A DNA stretch of 8,365 nucleotides, from NCBI GenBank assembly GCA_025361325.1, contig JANYAL010000033.1, positions 1-8,365 of the forward strand, in the 5' to 3' direction. Made by a program: the position numbers and the translations under genes. Position 1 is the first letter of the stretch. Each line of letters opens with the position of its first letter. This document shows, one piece after another, positions 5,421 to 8,365 of this stretch. The DNA comes from Bacteroidota bacterium (GTDB lineage: Bacteria > Bacteroidota > Bacteroidia > Chitinophagales > Chitinophagaceae). The notes below the pieces were generated by a model, which saw nothing but the letters and a program-made list of their open reading frames with translations, was not told the DNA's origin and searched no databases.

Positions 5421-6412
5421 AAAAGATATTGAACTATCTCTTTGAGCACAAGACCCTGTCGCGGGAGAAGGCCAGGGAGGTATTATATGACATATCAAAG
5501 AATACCTACAGCGGTACAGAGATCGCTTCCTTCATAACGGTATACCTGATGCGCAGCATCACCATTGAGGAGTTGCTTGGTTTCCGGGATGCGCTTTTGG
5601 AACTTTGTGTGCCCTTGAACCTCGGAACCAGGGAATTGATCGATATCGTGGGTACGGGCGGAGACGGGAAGAACACATTCAACATATCCACCCTGAGCTG
5701 TTTCATCGTTGCGGGTACGGGCAATAAAGTGGCCAAGCATGGTAACTATGGGGTTTCCTCCATCAGCGGTTCCAGTACAGTCATGGAACAATTGGGGTAT
5801 TCTTTTAGTTCGGATACAGCTGTCTTGCAGAAAGAGATAGACCTTGCAGGCATCTGTTTCCTGCATGCTCCTCTGTTTCATCCTGCCCTGAAGGCCGCAG
5901 CCCCGGTAAGGCGCGACCTTGGTATACGTACTTTCTTTAACCTGCTTGGGCCACTGGTGAACCCGGCGAGGCCCGAATACCAGTTGATCGGTGTGTTCAA
6001 CCAGGAAACTGCAAGGGTATATAACTATCTGCTGCAGCAGGGAAACAGTTCTTTTACCATCATACATGCACTGGACGGCTATGATGAGATCACCCTCACC
6101 GGGGATACCAAAGTGATCACCCGGCAAGGGGAAAGGATCTATAGTGCCGAAGAACTGGGAAAGCGCAGCGTAAGTTCCGCAGATATCTATGGAGGCAACT
6201 CCCCCGAAGAAGCAGCAAAGATATTCCTGGCCATTTTAAAAGGCAATGGCACCTGGGCACAGAATGCGGTAGTACTTGCTAATTCGGCCATGGCACTGCA
6301 TTGCACCGGCAGGTATTCGGATTATGATACCTGTTACCAACTGGCCGTAGAGAGCCTCGAGAGCGGAAGGGCCTATCAGTCATTACAAAACATCCTCAAT
6401 GCGCAGCGATGA
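5417..6412 (+). CDS. trpD: Anthranilate phosphoribosyltransferase
   Basis: A 331-aa enzyme that joins anthranilate to PRPP, giving phosphoribosyl-anthranilate and pyrophosphate. It has the family signatures in order: the glycine-rich PRPP loop GTGGDGKNTFN (79-89), KHGNYGVSS (107-115), RRDLGIRTFFNLLGPLVNP (165-183) with Arg for anthranilate binding, and the metal-binding D223-E224 pair in GYDEIT. The length matches monofunctional TrpD. Its start overlaps the trpG stop by four bases and its stop overlaps the trpC start by four bases (ATGA at both), which suggests re-initiating ribosomes and balanced synthesis along the operon. Confidence 0.97.
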   Translation: MKKILNYLFEHKTLSREKAREVLYDISKNTYSGTEIASFITVYLMRSITIEELLGFRDALLELCVPLNLGTRELIDIVGTGGDGKNTFNISTLSCFIVAGTGNKVAKHGNYGVSSISGSSTVMEQLGYSFSSDTAVLQKEIDLAGICFLHAPLFHPALKAAAPVRRDLGIRTFFNLLGPLVNPARPEYQLIGVFNQETARVYNYLLQQGNSSFTIIHALDGYDEITLTGDTKVITRQGERIYSAEELGKRSVSSADIYGGNSPEEAAKIFLAILKGNGTWAQNAVVLANSAMALHCTGRYSDYDTCYQLAVESLESGRAYQSLQNILNAQR

Positions 6413-7206
6413 ACATACTGGAAAAAATAATAGCACATAAAAGAATAGAACTTCAAAGGAACCGGACTGAGATACCTGTTTCAGTTTTACGTGATCAGCT
6501 GCATTATGGAAGGAAGACACTTTCCCTCAAAGAAAGTTTAGGGGATAGCGGAAAAACGGGTATCATCGCTGAATTCAAAAGAATGTCGCCCTCAAAAGGA
6601 GTCATCCATGCAACAGCTGATGTTACCCTTGTTACGAAAGCATATATGGAACATCATGCCGCTGGTCTGTCTATCCTCACTGACAGATCTTTTTTCGGTG
6701 GTTCAGCCGCCGACCTGATCAACGCCCGGCAACATGATATCCCCATCTTACGCAAGGATTTCATCATTGATGAATACCAGATCGAAGAGGCGAAGGCCAT
6801 GGGCGCAGATGTTATATTACTCATCGCAGCCTGTCTTACGCCAGCGCGCACCCGGGAACTGGCAGTATGTGCAAAACTACTGGGACTGGAGGTATTGCTG
6901 GAGATACATGATGAAACTGAACTTGGGCATATATGTGAAGAAACGGAACTGGTAGGTATCAACAACCGCAATCTAAGGACCTTTACCGTTGACATGGACC
7001 GTTCCATTCAATTGGGCAGGCAGGTACCCGTAAACAAGATCATGATTGCAGAAAGTGGTATCCATTCGGCTGCCACGGTACATTTGTTAAGGGATGCGGG
7101 TTTTCGGGGTTTCCTGATGGGAGAGAAATTTATGCAGGAACAGGATCCGGGCGAAGCATTCAGATTATTTGCAAAACAGTTAAAAACCAACTATAATGAA
7201 TATTAA
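6409..7206 (+). CDS. trpC: Indole-3-glycerol phosphate synthase
   Basis: A 265-aa (beta/alpha)8-barrel enzyme closing the indole ring of CdRP to make indole-3-glycerol phosphate with loss of CO2 and water. Motifs: IIAEFKRMSPSKG (52-64) with E55 and the catalytic-region K57, LRKDFIIDEYQ (114-124) with the general-acid K116, LLEIHDETE (163-171) with E165, GINNRNL (183-189) and IAESGI (213-218). The phosphate site lies near GFLMGEKFM. The length is that of a monofunctional protein; trpF is a separate downstream gene, unlike the trpC-trpF fusion of enterics. It overlaps trpD by four bases and trpF by eleven. Confidence 0.97.
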   Translation: MNILEKIIAHKRIELQRNRTEIPVSVLRDQLHYGRKTLSLKESLGDSGKTGIIAEFKRMSPSKGVIHATADVTLVTKAYMEHHAAGLSILTDRSFFGGSAADLINARQHDIPILRKDFIIDEYQIEEAKAMGADVILLIAACLTPARTRELAVCAKLLGLEVLLEIHDETELGHICEETELVGINNRNLRTFTVDMDRSIQLGRQVPVNKIMIAESGIHSAATVHLLRDAGFRGFLMGEKFMQEQDPGEAFRLFAKQLKTNYNEY

Positions 7207-7828
7207 AGTTTGCGGTATCACCCAATTGAAACAATTACAGCAGCTTGACGGACTTGAAATTGATTTTGCGGGGTTGATCTTTTACCCGGGATCACCCCGG
7301 TATATGGGAGACAAGTTCAGTCCTACAGACCTGAAGCATTCTGATTTCGATCTTAAAAAAGTAGGTGTCTTTGTAAATGCAGAGTATGAAGAGATAGCCA
7401 GCCGGATAGACGAATATAGTCTGGATGTAGTACAACTGCACGGACAGGAAACCCCTGCATTGTGTGAATCGCTTTCCGATCATGCGGAAGTGATCAAAGC
7501 GTTCCAGCTGGGAGATAAGTCTGGCCCCGTTGATGAGATCATAGCCGATTATGACGAGGTATGTGATTATTACCTGTTCGACACCTCATCTGCGGATGGC
7601 AGTCCGGGTGGTACGGGTACAAAGTTCGACTGGGCCCTGCTGGGCAAGGCGAAAATTGAAAAGCCTTTCTTCCTGAGTGGCGGCATAGGGCTGGAAGATG
7701 TGGCAAAGATCAACGCATTCAGGCACCCCGACTTGTATGCTGTGGATATCAACAGTAAATTTGAAAAAGAGCCGGGGATCAAAGACATGGCGCTGATATT
7801 GCAATTCAGGCAGGGCCTGAAAAAATGA
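7196..7828 (+). CDS. trpF: Phosphoribosylanthranilate isomerase
   Basis: A 210-aa (beta/alpha)8-barrel isomerase performing the Amadori rearrangement of phosphoribosyl-anthranilate to CdRP, the substrate of TrpC. The general base is C6 in IKVCGIT and the general acid D129 in YLFDTSS. Also visible are GLIFYPGSPRY (26-36), VGVFVN (56-61), VVQLHGQE (78-85), GGTGTKFDW (138-146) and the phosphate-binding FLSGGIG (159-165). The C-terminal DINSKFEKEPGIKD is the variant of the family's usual SSGVE-PG-KD segment. Its ATG lies inside the last codons of trpC (11-nt overlap, different frame). It is the last trp gene in the window; trpB and trpA are not seen. Confidence 0.96.
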   Translation: MNIKVCGITQLKQLQQLDGLEIDFAGLIFYPGSPRYMGDKFSPTDLKHSDFDLKKVGVFVNAEYEEIASRIDEYSLDVVQLHGQETPALCESLSDHAEVIKAFQLGDKSGPVDEIIADYDEVCDYYLFDTSSADGSPGGTGTKFDWALLGKAKIEKPFFLSGGIGLEDVAKINAFRHPDLYAVDINSKFEKEPGIKDMALILQFRQGLKK

Positions 7829-7873
7829 GGGTAAAAGGGTTTCGATCTCAAGTCCAGGAACAACAGACAAATA

Positions 7874-8365
7874 ATGATAACAGTAAGACATGCACAGGAA
7901 GATGACCTTCAGCAGATTCTGGATATCTATAATGATATCATCCTGCATACCACAGCCGTGTATTATGATGTACCGCATACACTGGAGATGCGGAGGGAAT
8001 GGTTCAGGTTGAGGCAGGAGGCCGGCTTCCCGGTCTTTTTGGCGGAAGAGAACGGGGTCATACTTGGGCTGAGTTCCATTGGGCCCTTTCGTATTCCCGC
8101 CTGTTACCGCTATTCGGTGGAGAACACGGTGCATGTTGCTGCTCATGCCCGGGGAAGGGGCATCGGCAAATTATTGATACCTCCGGTGATTGAAGCAGCC
8201 CGGCAAATGAATATGCATACTGTTATTGCGGGCATCGATGCCACCAACGAAATAAGCCTGCATTTGCATAAAAGCTTCGGTTACGTAGAAGTGGCGCATT
8301 TTAAATAGGTAGGGTATAAGTTTGACCGTTGGCTTGACCTTATATTCCTGCAGCTGATCTTATGA
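7874..8365 (+). pseudogene. Phosphinothricin-acetyltransferase-like GNAT gene with in-frame TAG
   Basis: A GNAT acetyltransferase of the Pat/Bar-like group (acetyl-CoA to a small amine such as phosphinothricin or methionine sulfoximine; true substrate unknown). The first 144 codons are intact: MITVRHAQEDDLQQILDIYN, the acetyl-CoA loop ARGRGIGKLL (92-101), IAGIDATNEISLHLHKSFGY and VEVAHFK. The frame then meets TAG at 8306-8308. The next 18 codons read VGYKFDRWLDLIFLQLIL and end at TGA 8363-8365. This is what the family has at its C-terminus: the RWLDL strand that completes the sheet. A single base change from CAG, GAG or AAG would explain the TAG. The product is either a truncated 144-aa protein, a read-through 163-aa one, or an artefact of the sequence. 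It starts 45 nt after trpF and may be cotranscribed with it. Confidence 0.7.

Noticed and set aside
5495..6127. Leftward 210-codon frame inside trpD
   Set aside because: Shadow of trpD, which has all catalytic motifs; the antisense protein is low in recognisable structure.
7586..8146. Leftward 186-codon frame across trpF and the acetyltransferase
   Set aside because: Spans two sense genes with strong family motifs; antisense shadow.
8306..8308. TAG reassigned as a sense codon throughout the genome
   Set aside because: TAG closes the SDR gene and the secreted protein gene at sensible family or domain ends, and only a few non-conserved codons follow those stops.
1..8365. CRISPR arrays, insertion sequences, tRNA genes or defence systems
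   Set aside because: No regularly spaced repeats, transposase motifs or tRNA-like cloverleaf sequences were seen; the window is dominated by housekeeping metabolism.

Overview
The window reads as a chromosomal segment of a Bacteroidota bacterium, most likely from the Chitinophagaceae or a close relative. The evidence is moderate GC content, genes mostly without a clear Shine-Dalgarno sequence, and exact copies of the Bacteroidota -7 promoter box (TAnnTTTG) before the SRP RNA and the transaldolase gene. Protein flavour agrees, for example a YjdJ-type small acetyltransferase and a secreted protein of a kind common in this phylum. The taxon is inferred from sequence character, not from a database search.

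Layout. Positions 1-551 hold no confident gene. There is a possible leftward partial reading frame at the left edge and a 13-bp perfect inverted repeat (244-311). A small SRP RNA (about 564-657) follows, with its promoter box and a T-tract. A transaldolase gene (824-1477, +) has its own promoter box. Three leftward genes come next: a small secreted protein (1637-2041), an atypical SDR/NAD(P)-binding protein (2134-2769) and a YjdJ-type GNAT protein (2803-3093). From about 3132 to 7828 lies a rightward tryptophan locus: a leader region, then trpE-trpG-trpD-trpC-trpF, tightly packed with 1-nt spacing or 4- to 11-nt overlaps. The window ends with a phosphinothricin-acetyltransferase-like GNAT gene (7874-8365) interrupted by an in-frame TAG.

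Main discovery. The trp operon is preceded by what looks like a complete ribosome-mediated attenuator. A tiny ORF (stop at 3216-3218) carries three consecutive Trp codons (3195-3203). Two nucleotides after its stop begins an RNA segment able to form an antiterminator (3220-3268). That structure would consume the 5' arm of a perfect 11-bp GC-rich terminator hairpin (3257-3283). Low charged tRNA-Trp should stall the ribosome on the Trp codons and favour read-through into trpE. Ample Trp should bring the ribosome to the stop codon, mask the antiterminator and terminate transcription.

How the genes work together. TrpE/TrpG convert chorismate to anthranilate, TrpD adds phosphoribosyl, TrpF isomerises and TrpC closes the indole ring, giving indole-3-glycerol phosphate. 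trpB and trpA (tryptophan synthase) are not in the window. Transaldolase belongs to the non-oxidative pentose phosphate pathway, which supplies erythrose-4-phosphate and ribose-5-phosphate, both aromatic-pathway inputs; that it sits nearby may be coincidence.

The second notable point is the amber codon in the last gene. The codons after it still encode the family's typical C-terminal strand, so this is a recent nonsense mutation, a read-through site or a sequence error.
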